DNA from: Mycobacterium sp. 852013-50091_SCH5140682
Lineage (GTDB): Bacteria; Actinomycetota; Actinomycetes; Mycobacteriales; Mycobacteriaceae
Length of the DNA: 64,000 nucleotides
NCBI RefSeq assembly: GCF_001665685.1
Contig: NZ_LZTB01000100.1
Coordinates: 124,001-188,000 of the forward strand
Reading direction: 5' to 3'
Positions 40,845 to 49,444 of the stretch are shown in pieces. The notes beneath the pieces were generated by a model, which saw nothing but the letters and a program-made list of their open reading frames with translations, was not told the DNA's origin and did not search any database. How positions within the stretch are numbered: position 1 is the first letter of the stretch; every line of letters begins with the position of its first letter. A program made the translations under genes and the position numbers.

Positions 40845-40862
40845 TTTGATCGACTGATCAAA
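40845..40862. promoter_or_regulatory. Operator O2, probable TetR site at the SDR transcription start
   Basis: TTTGATCGACTGATCAAA is a near-perfect 18-base palindrome (8-base arms with one mismatch) directly after the -10 hexamer, ending 17 bases before ATG 40880. The same dyad occurs at O3 beside the TetR gene. Confidence 0.75.
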
Positions 40863-40879
40863 CCGACGAAAGGTTGACG

Positions 40880-41719
40880 ATGGCGGGACGGGTCGAGGGC
40901 AAGATCGCCTTCATCACGGGCGCGGCGCGGGGCCAGGGCCGCAGTCACGCGGTGCGCCTGGCGCAGGAGGGCGCGGACATCATCGCGGTCGACGTCTGTC
41001 GGCCGGTCAGCAGTAACAGCGTGATCCCGGCGTCGACGCCCGACGACCTGGCCCATACGGCGGAACTGGTCAAAGGGCTCAACCGCCGGATCGTCACCGC
41101 CGAGGTCGACGTGCGCGACTTCGACGCCCTCAACGCTGCGGTGGCCGGCGGTGTCGAACAGCTCGGCGGCCTCGACATCATCGTGGCCAACGCCGGTATC
41201 GGCAACGGCGGTGAGACGCTGGACAAGACCAGCGAACAGGACTGGGACGACATGATCGGAGTCAACCTGTCCGGAGTCTGGAAGACCGTGAAAGCCGGTG
41301 TACCGCATTTGCTTTCGCAAGGCCGCGGCGGGTCGATCATTCTGACGAGCTCGGTCGGCGGGCTCAAGGCCTACCCGAACACCGGCCACTACATCGCGGC
41401 CAAGCACGGCGTGGTCGGCTTGATGCGGACCTTCGCAATCGAACTGGGGCAACACTCTATTCGGGTCAATTCGGTGCACCCCACCAACGTCAACACCCCG
41501 ATGTTCATGAACGACGGCACCATGAAACTGTTTCGCCCTGACCTGGAGAACCCGGGCCCCGACGACATGGCTGTGGTCGCCAAGTTGATGCACGTGCTGC
41601 CGGTGGGCTGGGTGGAACCGGTCGACATCAGCAACGCCGTGCTGTTCCTTGCTTCCGACGAGTCGCGTTACGTCACAGGCCTACCGGTGACCGTCGATGC
41701 CGGCAGCATGCTCAAGTAG
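40880..41719 (+). CDS. Mycofactocin-coupled SDR oxidoreductase
   Basis: A 279-residue short-chain dehydrogenase. The nucleotide motif reads ITGAARGQGRSHA (residues about 14-26), the RGQGRSHA form being typical of the mycofactocin-coupled SDR group, which hold NAD tightly and pass electrons to the peptide-derived cofactor mycofactocin. NANAG-type motif VANAGIGNG, serine in TSSVGGLK and the Y-x3-K pair in GHYIAAKHG are present. It probably oxidises an alcohol. A TTG codon at 40874 is an alternative start. Two operators and a promoter lie upstream, and the TetR gene follows tail to tail with 8 bases of overlap. Confidence 0.9.
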   Translation: MAGRVEGKIAFITGAARGQGRSHAVRLAQEGADIIAVDVCRPVSSNSVIPASTPDDLAHTAELVKGLNRRIVTAEVDVRDFDALNAAVAGGVEQLGGLDIIVANAGIGNGGETLDKTSEQDWDDMIGVNLSGVWKTVKAGVPHLLSQGRGGSIILTSSVGGLKAYPNTGHYIAAKHGVVGLMRTFAIELGQHSIRVNSVHPTNVNTPMFMNDGTMKLFRPDLENPGPDDMAVVAKLMHVLPVGWVEPVDISNAVLFLASDESRYVTGLPVTVDAGSMLK

Positions 41720-42296
41720 TTGCGGCCGAGCCGAACCGGTGCAGCATCCGTTCGACGAAGGCGCGGAATTCGTCGTGCCCCTGCGTCACCCCGACCGCAT
41801 CCTCGTAGCAGATGCCGCGCGCGGTCTGGGTCAGCAGCATCGACATCACCACCGGCGGATACTCCTCCATGTCGATCCCGTGCGTGCGCAAAACCATGGC
41901 CATGGCCGCGGTTTCGATGTCGCGGACCCGCTCGGAGAAGCCCTTGAGTTCGGCGCCGATCACCTTGCGGTGGTTGGCAAGAGCCATGAACTCGAGATTG
42001 AGCCCGGTCAACCGGGAGTCGGTGTTGATCAACCACAGTGCCCGCAACGGGTCGGGGTCGGTGAGCGCCTCGCGCATGCGGGCCAGCGCGGCGTCGGCCC
42101 CGCTGCGCAGCACCGCGAGGTACAGGTCGTCCATGGTGGCGAAGTAGTAGTACACCAGCGCCGATTTCACCCCGACCTTGGCGGCCACGTGCCGGGACGT
42201 CGCAGCAGCATAGCCGTCATCGCGCATGATCTGGGCTGTCGCCTCGATCAAGCGCCTACGAGTGCCGGCATCGGAGTCTCTGGCCTCACGAGGCAT
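41712..42296 (-). CDS. TetR-family regulator of the SDR and ferredoxin-P450 genes
   Basis: A 194-residue TetR protein. The HTH spans GTRRRLIEATAQIMRDDGYAAATSRHVAAKVGVKSALVYYYF at residues about 11-51; the C-terminal ligand domain is unlike KstR. ATG 42296 is preceded by TAGGGT at 5 bases. Three copies of one 18-base operator flank the gene's neighbours: O1 and O2 before the SDR on the far side, and O3 in the divergent gap with the ferredoxin gene. This strongly suggests it controls itself, the ferredoxin-P450 pair and the SDR. The inducer is unknown, probably a substrate of the P450 or SDR. Confidence 0.9.
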   Translation of the reverse strand: MPREARDSDAGTRRRLIEATAQIMRDDGYAAATSRHVAAKVGVKSALVYYYFATMDDLYLAVLRSGADAALARMREALTDPDPLRALWLINTDSRLTGLNLEFMALANHRKVIGAELKGFSERVRDIETAAMAMVLRTHGIDMEEYPPVVMSMLLTQTARGICYEDAVGVTQGHDEFRAFVERMLHRFGSAATT

Positions 42297-42301
42297 GAGC
42301 C

Positions 42302-42307
42302 ACCCTA
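42302..42307 (-). promoter_or_regulatory. Possible -10 element of the TetR gene
   Basis: The minus strand reads TAGGGT, 5 bases before ATG 42296 and only 4 bases from operator O3, so autorepression is structurally plausible. Confidence 0.45.
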
Positions 42308-42311
42308 GCAG

Positions 42312-42329
42312 TTTGATCGGTCGATTAAA
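42312..42329. promoter_or_regulatory. Operator O3 between tetR and the ferredoxin gene
   Basis: TTTGATCGGTCGATTAAA differs from a perfect palindrome by one outer base and the central pair. It occupies the middle of the 49-base divergent gap and overlaps TAAATT, a possible -10 for the ferredoxin-P450 unit. Confidence 0.75.
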
Positions 42330-42345
42330 TTATGGAGTTGATCCG

Positions 42346-42573
42346 ATGTCGGAGGAATCGAGAAGTATCAGGGTGCGGGTCGACCCGGACCTCTGCGAAG
42401 GGCATGCGCTGTGCATCGAACTGGCGGCCGAGGTGTTCGACCTCGGCGACGACGACGTCGCCACCTGTGCGGCGGCCATTCCGGACACGTTGCAGGACAA
42501 GGTGAAAGCCGCCGTCGACGCATGCCCCCGGCAGGCCATCTCGCTCGAACCCCCTCCCACGAAAGGCCATTGA
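42346..42573 (+). CDS. P450-associated [3Fe-4S] ferredoxin
   Basis: A 75-residue ferredoxin. The cluster ligands are Cys17 and Cys23 in LCEGHALC and Cys60 in DACPRQAI, the three-cysteine set of [3Fe-4S] ferredoxins that serve actinobacterial P450s; the histidine within the loop replaces the fourth cysteine. It ends one base before the P450 start, so the two are co-translated and almost certainly redox partners. GGAG lies 9-12 bases before ATG 42346. No ferredoxin reductase is coded next to it. Confidence 0.93.
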   Translation: MSEESRSIRVRVDPDLCEGHALCIELAAEVFDLGDDDVATCAAAIPDTLQDKVKAAVDACPRQAISLEPPPTKGH

Positions 42574-42574
42574 C

Positions 42575-43855
42575 ATGACCGACCTCGCAGCCATCGACTA
42601 CTTCTCGGATCCGGTTGTCGCGCAGGATCCTTACGAGTACTACGAGTACTTGCGCAGCCAGGGCCCGGTGTTCACCGAGCCGCACCACGGGGTCGTGGCC
42701 GTCACCGGATATCAGGAGGTGATGGCGGCGTTCAAGGACACCGACTCGTTCTCGGCGGTCAACGCGATCGGTGGCCCGTTTCCGCCGCTGCCGTTCGAGC
42801 CGGAGGGTGACGACATCACAGAGCAGATCGAGGCGCACCGGCACGAGTTCCCGATCTTCGAGCACATGGTGGTGATGGACCCGCCGCAGCACGAGCGAGC
42901 CCGTTCGTTGCTCTCCAAGCTGCTGACCCCGCGGCGGCTCAAGGAGAACGAGGACTACATGTGGCAGCTGGCCGACCACCAGCTCGACGAGTTCATCGCC
43001 AACGGACGTTGCGAATTCCTGTCGGAGTACGCCAAGCCCTTCGCGACACTGGCCATCACCGACCTGCTCGGCGTCCCCGAAGAAGACCGCGCCGAGTTCC
43101 GGCTCGCGCTGGGTGCAGGCAAGCAGCCGGGCAGCCGCGTCGGCGCACTCGACGGAGAGCCCGTGGGGCTCAACCCGTTGCAGTATCTCGACGACAAGTT
43201 CAGCGGCTACATCGCCGAACGGCGACGGGAGCCTCGCGCAGACGTGCTGGGCGGCATGGCATCTGCGACGTATCCGGACGGATCTGTCCCGGAACTGCTC
43301 GAAGTGGTGCGCCCGGCGACGTTCCTGTTCGCAGCAGGCCAGGAGACCGTCACCAAGCTGCTCAGCGCTGCGGTACAGACGCTGGGCGACCATCCCGAAT
43401 TTCAGCAGCGGCTGCGCGAAAACCCTGACCAGATCCCGGCTTTCATCGAAGAGGCCCTGCGTATCCAGAGCCCCACCAAGATCGACTTCCGGCTGGCCCG
43501 CAAGACCACCACCCTCGGTGGCGTTCCGATCAAGGCAGGCACGGTTCTGATGCTGTGCCTCGGCGCGGCGAACCGGGACCCGCGAAAGTTCTCCGAACCC
43601 GACCAGTTCCGCATCGACCGGCCAAATGTCCGCGAGCACATCGCCTTCGGCCGGGGCATCCATACCTGTGCGGGCGCGCCGCTGGCCCGGGTGGAGGGCC
43701 AGATCACCGTCCGTCGTCTGCTTGACCGCATGCGTGACATCGCCATCAGTGAGGCCGCGCACGGCCCGGCGGGCAACCGGAACTACCGCTACGAACCGAC
43801 GTTCCTGCTGCGCGGCCTCACCGAACTGCACATCGAGTTCACAACGACAGGGTGA
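42575..43855 (+). CDS. Cytochrome P450
   Basis: A 426-residue soluble bacterial P450. The I-helix oxygen-activation region reads AGQET at residues 254-258 (Gln in place of the more common acidic residue next to Glu). The ExxR pair is Glu293 to Arg296 and the heme-ligand loop FGRGIHTCAG has Cys365. The F-G region and B' helix (PPLPFEPEGDDITEQ) are longer than usual and may define the pocket. The family number could not be assigned. Regulation by a TetR with operators also at an alcohol-oxidising SDR suggests hydroxylation followed by oxidation of one substrate. The 3' end overlaps the next gene by 17 bases. Confidence 0.93.
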   Translation: MTDLAAIDYFSDPVVAQDPYEYYEYLRSQGPVFTEPHHGVVAVTGYQEVMAAFKDTDSFSAVNAIGGPFPPLPFEPEGDDITEQIEAHRHEFPIFEHMVVMDPPQHERARSLLSKLLTPRRLKENEDYMWQLADHQLDEFIANGRCEFLSEYAKPFATLAITDLLGVPEEDRAEFRLALGAGKQPGSRVGALDGEPVGLNPLQYLDDKFSGYIAERRREPRADVLGGMASATYPDGSVPELLEVVRPATFLFAAGQETVTKLLSAAVQTLGDHPEFQQRLRENPDQIPAFIEEALRIQSPTKIDFRLARKTTTLGGVPIKAGTVLMLCLGAANRDPRKFSEPDQFRIDRPNVREHIAFGRGIHTCAGAPLARVEGQITVRRLLDRMRDIAISEAAHGPAGNRNYRYEPTFLLRGLTELHIEFTTTG

Positions 43856-45074
43856 CGGTGCCGCCGTGCGGATCGGCTGCGCGCAGAATGCTCGAAGGGA
43901 CCCGGAACACGCGTCCCGGTGACGCCGGCCACGGCAGCGTCTTCTGCCCGATCACCCGGCCATCTTGGCGCGCAACCACTTTGGGGAAGCGGACCAGCGC
44001 ATCGGTCCACAGCAGCAGCCGGCCACGCGCCGGTGCCGGGTCCCCTGGGCGAAGCAGGGTGGGGGCCACCCACCGCAGCGGTGCGTCGGCTTCGATGCGG
44101 ACGCCGTCCTGCGGCGGCCGGTGACCGCTGAGATAGCGGCGCACCTGGGCGGCCACGTGGCGCCCGTCGAGGGCGGCGATGTCGGCGGTGTCGACCGGGT
44201 GCAGCAGGTTGCCGATCGCGAAGACACCGTCGCGGCTGGTGCGCAGGGCGGTGTCGACGACGGGCCCCAGCGTGCCCGGGTCGATGTCCAGGCCGCCGGA
44301 TCTGGCGAGCTCGTGGTCGGGGATCCAGTCGCCGGTGAAAACCACGGTGTCACAGTCGATCACGCGGCGCTCCCCGGTATCGATGTTCTCGATCTCGACG
44401 CCCTCGAGCGCGGGCTTGCCGATGATGCGGGTGATCCGGGTGCGGGTGGCGATGTCGACACCGAGCAGCGGGGTTCGGCCTGCGAGGTTGAACACCGCGT
44501 ACGACTCGGGGCTGGCGTATTCGGTGGTCATCAGCGCGGTCTGGCATCCCGCATGCTTGAGGGTGAGCACCGCGGAGTAGCTGACCAGTTCGGCACCGAC
44601 CACCACTGCGCGGCGACCGACCTTGCCGTGCTTGAGATGTACGACGTTCTGCAGGTGCCCGGTGGTGTACACGCCGGAAGGCCGGTCGCCAGGGATCATT
44701 CGCGCGGGCCTCGGACGTTCCCGTGCCCCGGTGGCCAGAATGACCGCGCCTGCGTCCAGGCGTTCCCGCCCGGCGGGCGACGTGAGGTCCAGCGACCGGT
44801 CGCCGGCCCAGCCGGTGACCATGGTGTTGGTGCGGATGGTGGCTCCCGCGCCGACGGCGCCCGCGACGAGGCGACGCGCGTAGGCCGGGCCGCTGATGAA
44901 CGTCTTCATGTCGCGCATGCCGTAGCCGGGGTGATCGCTGTGCCTCGGTATCCCGCCTGCCGCCGATTCACGTTCCAGCACAACGATATTGAGTGTTGTA
45001 TCGGCTGCCAGTGCGGCGGCCGCCGTCAGCCCGGCGGGGCCGCCTCCGATGATCGCGACGTCGGTGCTGCTCAT
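43839..45074 (-). CDS. FAD/NAD-binding oxidoreductase partner of a GlpA-like dehydrogenase
   Basis: A 411-residue flavoprotein with two nucleotide-binding folds: GGGPAGLTAA at residues about 10-19 for FAD and VVVGAELVSYSAVLTLKHAG near residue 163 for NAD. The ATGARERPR strand and GVFAIGNLLHPVDT C-terminal FAD contact complete the pattern. There is no redox-active CxxC, so it is not a thioredoxin-reductase type. Relatives pair with GlpA-like subunits in glycerol and opine/HcnB-type oxidase operons, handing electrons on. Its ATG overlaps the upstream stop by four bases (ATGA). It ends the operon. Confidence 0.85.
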   Translation of the reverse strand: MSSTDVAIIGGGPAGLTAAAALAADTTLNIVVLERESAAGGIPRHSDHPGYGMRDMKTFISGPAYARRLVAGAVGAGATIRTNTMVTGWAGDRSLDLTSPAGRERLDAGAVILATGARERPRPARMIPGDRPSGVYTTGHLQNVVHLKHGKVGRRAVVVGAELVSYSAVLTLKHAGCQTALMTTEYASPESYAVFNLAGRTPLLGVDIATRTRITRIIGKPALEGVEIENIDTGERRVIDCDTVVFTGDWIPDHELARSGGLDIDPGTLGPVVDTALRTSRDGVFAIGNLLHPVDTADIAALDGRHVAAQVRRYLSGHRPPQDGVRIEADAPLRWVAPTLLRPGDPAPARGRLLLWTDALVRFPKVVARQDGRVIGQKTLPWPASPGRVFRVPSSILRAADPHGGTVTLSL

Positions 45075-46456
45075 GAGTTCTGCTCCAGTTGCTGCTCAAA
45101 AATGGACTTCACTTCGGCGCCGCAGAAGAACGCCTGGCAGCGTCCGTTCATGGCGCGGGTGCGACGGCGTAACCCGTCCAGGCCTGCGGGCGGGACGACC
45201 GCGTGGCAGGCGTCGCGCAGCTCGCCCTCGGTGACGCGTTCGCAGAAGCACACGATCCGGCCGTACGCGGGGTCGGCCTCGATTTTCTCGGTCTGCTGAT
45301 AGGGCCGGGGAAAGGCCTCGCCGAGGTTGGGCATCTCCGGAGGATCCGGCAGGGTGGTCCGCGCCGTCAGCTCGAGCCCGGCCGAGATCAGTTGGCCACG
45401 AACATGTTCGGCGATGGCCATGCCTGCGGTCAGGCCGGTGGAGCGGATGCCGCCGACCAGCAGGTAGTGCTGCTGCGGGTCTGCCTCGATGAGGTAGTCG
45501 CCGTGGTCGATGGCTGCGCGCAGACCGGCATAGGTGGCGGTGACCTCCTCGTCGAGCAGGCGTGGCATCAGGGCACGCCCCTTTTCGAGCAGGAATTCGA
45601 AACCCCCCTCGGAGGTTCCCGTCGCGGTGCGGTCCTGAAGGTCCTCGGATGTGGGTCCGAGCATGACGTTGCCGTAGATGGTGGGACTGACCAGCACGCC
45701 CTTGCCGCGGGCCGTGGGGACCGGCAGCACGATCTTGTCGACGAGCGGGCGGGCCAACTTGTCGTAGACGATCAGTTCGCCGCGACGCGGGGTGACCGTG
45801 AAGCGGTTGTGACCGAACAGGCCGTCGATCACGTCGGCACCGAGTCCGGCGGCGTTGATCACCCAGCGGGCGCTGACCGGTCCTGCGGTGGTGTGCAGGG
45901 TCGAGCCGTCGGGCGTGACGTCCACCCGTTCCACGCGATGGCCGCGCAGCAGCGCCGTGCCGCGGTTGACGGCGTCGGTCGCGAGCGCGAGGTTGACGGT
46001 CCACGTGCAGATGATCGATTCGTCGGGCACTGTCAGGCCGCCCAACGCACCTGGACCGAGGTTGGGAACGGCCGCGTATACGGCTGCCGCGTCGACGATT
46101 TCGCATCGGTCATAGCCGTTGGCGACGGCCTTGTCCCGCAGGCCGGGCAGCGCGTCGAGTTGCTCGGAATCCCACGCCACCAGGATGGCGCCGGTGTGCT
46201 CGACCGGGATGCCGGTGTGCTTGGCGTATTCGGAGAGCAGTTGGTAGCCGCGGCTGACCATCGCTGATTCCAGTGTGCCGGGTTTGGCGTCGAAACCGGT
46301 GTGCAGGATCGCGGTGTTGGCCTTGCTGGTGCCGTCACCGACGTCGTCGCGGGCTTCGAGCAGGGCGACCGATAGCCGGTATCCGGCGAGCTCCCGGGCG
46401 ATCGCCGCTCCGACGATGCCGCCGCCGATGACCACGATGTCGTAGTCGGTGTTCAT
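45071..46456 (-). CDS. GlpA-like FAD dehydrogenase with BFD-type [2Fe-2S] domain
   Basis: A 461-residue FAD-dependent oxidoreductase of the DAO/G3P-dehydrogenase type. The FAD motif is VVIGGGIVGAAIARELAG (residues 7-24). The central part contains TSKANTAILHTGFDAKPGT and a C-terminal GLRAAIDHGDYLIEADP that contact substrate. The last about 65 residues hold a BFD-like cluster site with C-x-C (IVCFCERVT) and C-x4-C (GRCQAFFC). This is the anaerobic GlpA architecture rather than aerobic GlpD. With the FGGY kinase upstream and the FAD partner downstream it should oxidise a phosphorylated hydroxy compound. ATG 46456 overlaps the kinase stop. Confidence 0.88.
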   Translation of the reverse strand: MNTDYDIVVIGGGIVGAAIARELAGYRLSVALLEARDDVGDGTSKANTAILHTGFDAKPGTLESAMVSRGYQLLSEYAKHTGIPVEHTGAILVAWDSEQLDALPGLRDKAVANGYDRCEIVDAAAVYAAVPNLGPGALGGLTVPDESIICTWTVNLALATDAVNRGTALLRGHRVERVDVTPDGSTLHTTAGPVSARWVINAAGLGADVIDGLFGHNRFTVTPRRGELIVYDKLARPLVDKIVLPVPTARGKGVLVSPTIYGNVMLGPTSEDLQDRTATGTSEGGFEFLLEKGRALMPRLLDEEVTATYAGLRAAIDHGDYLIEADPQQHYLLVGGIRSTGLTAGMAIAEHVRGQLISAGLELTARTTLPDPPEMPNLGEAFPRPYQQTEKIEADPAYGRIVCFCERVTEGELRDACHAVVPPAGLDGLRRRTRAMNGRCQAFFCGAEVKSIFEQQLEQNS

Positions 46457-47877
46457 GAAGTCTCCTGGGAAAAAGTGGTGGCCGCCAATGTGCGCCACGC
46501 GGAACGGAATTCGTCGGCGCGGGCGGCTTGCCAGCTCGGCTCGTAAGTCGCCGAAGGGGTCCATGGCGACACGACGTCACGCACCGACCGGCCGGGTTGC
46601 AGGCTCAGCCCCGCCAGCGCCGCGGCGCCCAGTGCGGTGGCATGGGCCGACGGGTAGACGTCCACGGGCACCTGCAGGATGTCGGCGACCGCCTGCATGA
46701 GCACCTTGGACTGGGTGAGTCCGCCGTCGGCGCGCAGCCGGGTCAGCGCTGTGGAGTCGGTGTCGATCGCCGACGCGAGTTCGGCGACCTGTGCGGCGAT
46801 GCCCTGCAGCACCGCCAGCACGATGTGGCCGCGACCGGTGGACAGGGTCATCCCCGAGATCGTCGCGGTGGCTTGGGATTTCCACCACGGCGCGGCCAGA
46901 CCGGCCAGGGCGGGGACACACAGCACCCCGCCTGCGTCGTCGGCGGCGACCGAATCCATCTCCGCCGCACCGCTGATGATGCCCAGCGAGGACAGCCATT
47001 TGACCGCCGAGGCCGCGGTATAGACCTGCCCGTCGACGCAGAAGGTGTCCGTGCCGCCGGTCCGCCACGCCACCGACGAGGTCAGTCCTGCCGTGGAGTG
47101 CACCGGGGTGTCGCCGGTGTTGGCGAGTAGGAAGGCGCCGGTTCCGAAGGTGCACTTGGCCATACCCGGGTCGAGACAGCCTTCGGCGAGCAGGGCTGCC
47201 TGCTGGTCGACGACGATGCCGCCGACGGGGGTTTCTGCGCCGAATGCGGTTGTGGTGCCGATGATCTCGTCGTTGCCGACGATGGTGGGCAGCCGTTCGC
47301 CGTCGAGGCCGAACAGCCCGAGCAGCTCATGGCTCCAATCCCGGGCGCCGAGTTCGACGGCCAGCGACCGGCTGGCGGTCGTGGCGTCGGTGACGAAGGC
47401 CCCGGTGAGCTGATGCAGGAGCCAGGTGTCCGATGTGGTGACCACGCCGCCGGTTTCGACGTTGCGGCGCAGCCAGGCCATCTTCGGTGCCGAGAAGTAG
47501 GAGTCGAGCACCAAACCGGTACGGGCGGCGAACAACTCGCGGTGCTCGCCGAGCGCCGAGCACAGTGGCTCGGCGCGGCGGTCCTGCCACACGATCGCCG
47601 CGGTGAGCGGGCGCCCGCTGTCGGGGTCCCACGCGAGGACGGTTTCACCCTGGTTGGCCAGAGACACCGCCTCGATGGGCCGGCCCGCCTGCTCGGTCGC
47701 GGCGCGGCCGGCCGTCAGGACGGATTCGAGGAGCTCGCCCGGGTCCTGCTCGACACCGCCTCCGTCGAGGTAGCGCGGGTTCACCGCGACCTCGGCGAGT
47801 CCGACGACTCCATCGACCGGGTCGACGACGACGGCCTTGGTGCCCGACGTGCCTTGGTCGATCGCCAGGACGGTCAT
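46453..47877 (-). CDS. FGGY-family carbohydrate/polyol kinase
   Basis: A 474-residue FGGY kinase related to glycerol and xylulose kinases. The phosphate-1 loop is AIDQGTSGTKAVVVD (residues 5-19), the substrate region is SLANQGETVLAWD, and the C-lobe has GTGAFLLANTG and LRADGGLTQSKVLMQAVADIL for the adenosine pocket. Substrate is not determinable; the glycerol-kinase tetramer IIAGlc-binding loop is absent. It lies between an APC transporter and a GlpA-like enzyme, so the order import, phosphorylation, oxidation is suggested. ATG 47877 shares a base with the stop of the transporter gene. Confidence 0.88.
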   Translation of the reverse strand: MTVLAIDQGTSGTKAVVVDPVDGVVGLAEVAVNPRYLDGGGVEQDPGELLESVLTAGRAATEQAGRPIEAVSLANQGETVLAWDPDSGRPLTAAIVWQDRRAEPLCSALGEHRELFAARTGLVLDSYFSAPKMAWLRRNVETGGVVTTSDTWLLHQLTGAFVTDATTASRSLAVELGARDWSHELLGLFGLDGERLPTIVGNDEIIGTTTAFGAETPVGGIVVDQQAALLAEGCLDPGMAKCTFGTGAFLLANTGDTPVHSTAGLTSSVAWRTGGTDTFCVDGQVYTAASAVKWLSSLGIISGAAEMDSVAADDAGGVLCVPALAGLAAPWWKSQATATISGMTLSTGRGHIVLAVLQGIAAQVAELASAIDTDSTALTRLRADGGLTQSKVLMQAVADILQVPVDVYPSAHATALGAAALAGLSLQPGRSVRDVVSPWTPSATYEPSWQAARADEFRSAWRTLAATTFSQETS

Positions 47878-49361
47878 TACGCCGCATCCTCGAATTCGGC
47901 GTCGATCGAGGACATCTCTGGCATTTTCAGACCCTGCCTGCCCCGGGTGACCAGCAGGTAGCACAGGTAGATCGCGCCGAGCGCCACCATGACCACCGCA
48001 TACAGCCAAGGATCCCGGAATGAGGCGTCACGGAAGAGGGAAAGTACGAAAACCAGCCACAGCGCCGCGACCACCAGAACCGGCGTCTCCCAGCGGCCCA
48101 GGGTGAATCCCTTGCTCGGTGGAAGCTTGTGGCGGGTGGCGATGTACAGAGTCACCGTGATGGCGTAGATGATGGCGGGCAGCAGGGTGGCCGCCGAGAA
48201 CAGCTTGAACAGGGCGTCGGTGCTCGTGGAGAACAGGCCGAGGATGACCGCCGAGATCACCGTCATCGTGACGGTGGCGTTGAGCGGTGTCTTGAACCGC
48301 GGTGAGATCTTGTGCAGCAGCTGCCAACCGGGGAACCGCTGATCCCGTGACATCGCCCAGACCAGCCGCACTCCGCTCATCAGGATGACCAGGCCGCACG
48401 CGAAGATCGCGATGGCCACCAGCACCAGCAGCGCGGTGCCCACGAACGATCCGAGAATGTCCCGGATGACGTCGGCGATGGGGGTGCCGGACTGGGCCAG
48501 CGCTTTCGGATCGTTGACTGCTGCGGTGACCACCAGCAGGAACAGGAAGCCGAGCACGCCCGATGCCAGCACCGCTTGCCACATGGCCCGGGGCACGACG
48601 ATTTCGGGCTTCTTGGTCTCCTCGGCGAGGTTGGCCGCGGATTCGAAGCCGACGATGGTGAATGCGCCCAGCAGGAAGCCCAGCATCCACGGCCCGGCGG
48701 AGGTCGCGGTACCGAAGCTCCAGTACCCGGCATCCGGGATATCGCTGTGGGAGAACAGGTTTCCGACCGAGAGCTTATGGGCGATGACACCGACGATGAA
48801 CAGCAGCACTACAAGGGCCACCATGCCGATGAGTTCTGCGGTGACGGCGAAGTTGTTGACGCGTTCGGTCCACTTCGTGGAGAGGCCGACCAGCAGGCCC
48901 TGCAGCACGAGGATCCCTGCGGTGATCAGGAAGGCCGTCGCGGGTGTGCCGGTGAAATCGAACAGGGCGGGTACCACGGTGGCGGCCACGGTGTAGTCCA
49001 CGGCCACCACGACGATGGCCAGGAAGGTGAACGAGATCCAGCCGGTGATCCAGCCCAGCACGGGGTTGGCCAGCCGGGACACCCACTGGTAGGCGTAGCC
49101 GGTGACGGGGATGCGGGCGGCCAGTGAACCGATCAGCAACGCGACGGCCAGCTGGCCGACGATCACGATGGGCCAGGTCCAGATTCCCATCGGTCCGGAG
49201 CTGGTGAGAACACTGCCGTAGGTGGTGAAGATGCCGGTGGCGATCGAGACGAAGGCGAACGCCACGGCGAAGGATGCGAACCGTCCCGTCGACCGTTCGA
49301 GGGACTCGGTGTAGCCGAAACCTACCTGGCCGTCGCCAGGTGATGTGGAAGAATCTGTCAT
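47877..49361 (-). CDS. APC-superfamily permease
   Basis: A 494-residue integral membrane protein with about twelve transmembrane segments and the APC (amino acid-polyamine-organocation) pattern: FAFVSIATGIFTTYGS in the unwound first helix, GFESAANLAEETKKPE after the sixth, and a conserved YAYQWVSRLANP segment. The family moves amino acids, amines or related organocations by proton coupling. Pairing with a sugar-type kinase is unusual and points to an amino-alcohol or similar substrate. ATG 49361 lies 50 bases after a terminator-like hairpin that separates it from deoR. Confidence 0.88.
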   Translation of the reverse strand: MTDSSTSPGDGQVGFGYTESLERSTGRFASFAVAFAFVSIATGIFTTYGSVLTSSGPMGIWTWPIVIVGQLAVALLIGSLAARIPVTGYAYQWVSRLANPVLGWITGWISFTFLAIVVVAVDYTVAATVVPALFDFTGTPATAFLITAGILVLQGLLVGLSTKWTERVNNFAVTAELIGMVALVVLLFIVGVIAHKLSVGNLFSHSDIPDAGYWSFGTATSAGPWMLGFLLGAFTIVGFESAANLAEETKKPEIVVPRAMWQAVLASGVLGFLFLLVVTAAVNDPKALAQSGTPIADVIRDILGSFVGTALLVLVAIAIFACGLVILMSGVRLVWAMSRDQRFPGWQLLHKISPRFKTPLNATVTMTVISAVILGLFSTSTDALFKLFSAATLLPAIIYAITVTLYIATRHKLPPSKGFTLGRWETPVLVVAALWLVFVLSLFRDASFRDPWLYAVVMVALGAIYLCYLLVTRGRQGLKMPEMSSIDAEFEDAA

Positions 49362-49411
49362 CGGATCGGGCTTTCTGACTGGAATTGACTGTTTCGGGAG
49401 GGGTTCGGTCC

Positions 49412-49437
49412 GCGGGCGGCGCTGCAACGCCGCCCGC
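49412..49437 (-). terminator. Hairpin between deoR and the APC gene
   Basis: Arms GCGGGCGGCG (49412-49421) and CGCCGCCCGC (49428-49437) form a perfect 10-pair stem with a 6-base loop, 7 bases downstream of the deoR stop on the minus strand. A weak or regulated terminator is likely, with the APC operon starting in the 50 bases that follow. Confidence 0.7.
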
Positions 49438-49444
49438 ACCCGTT

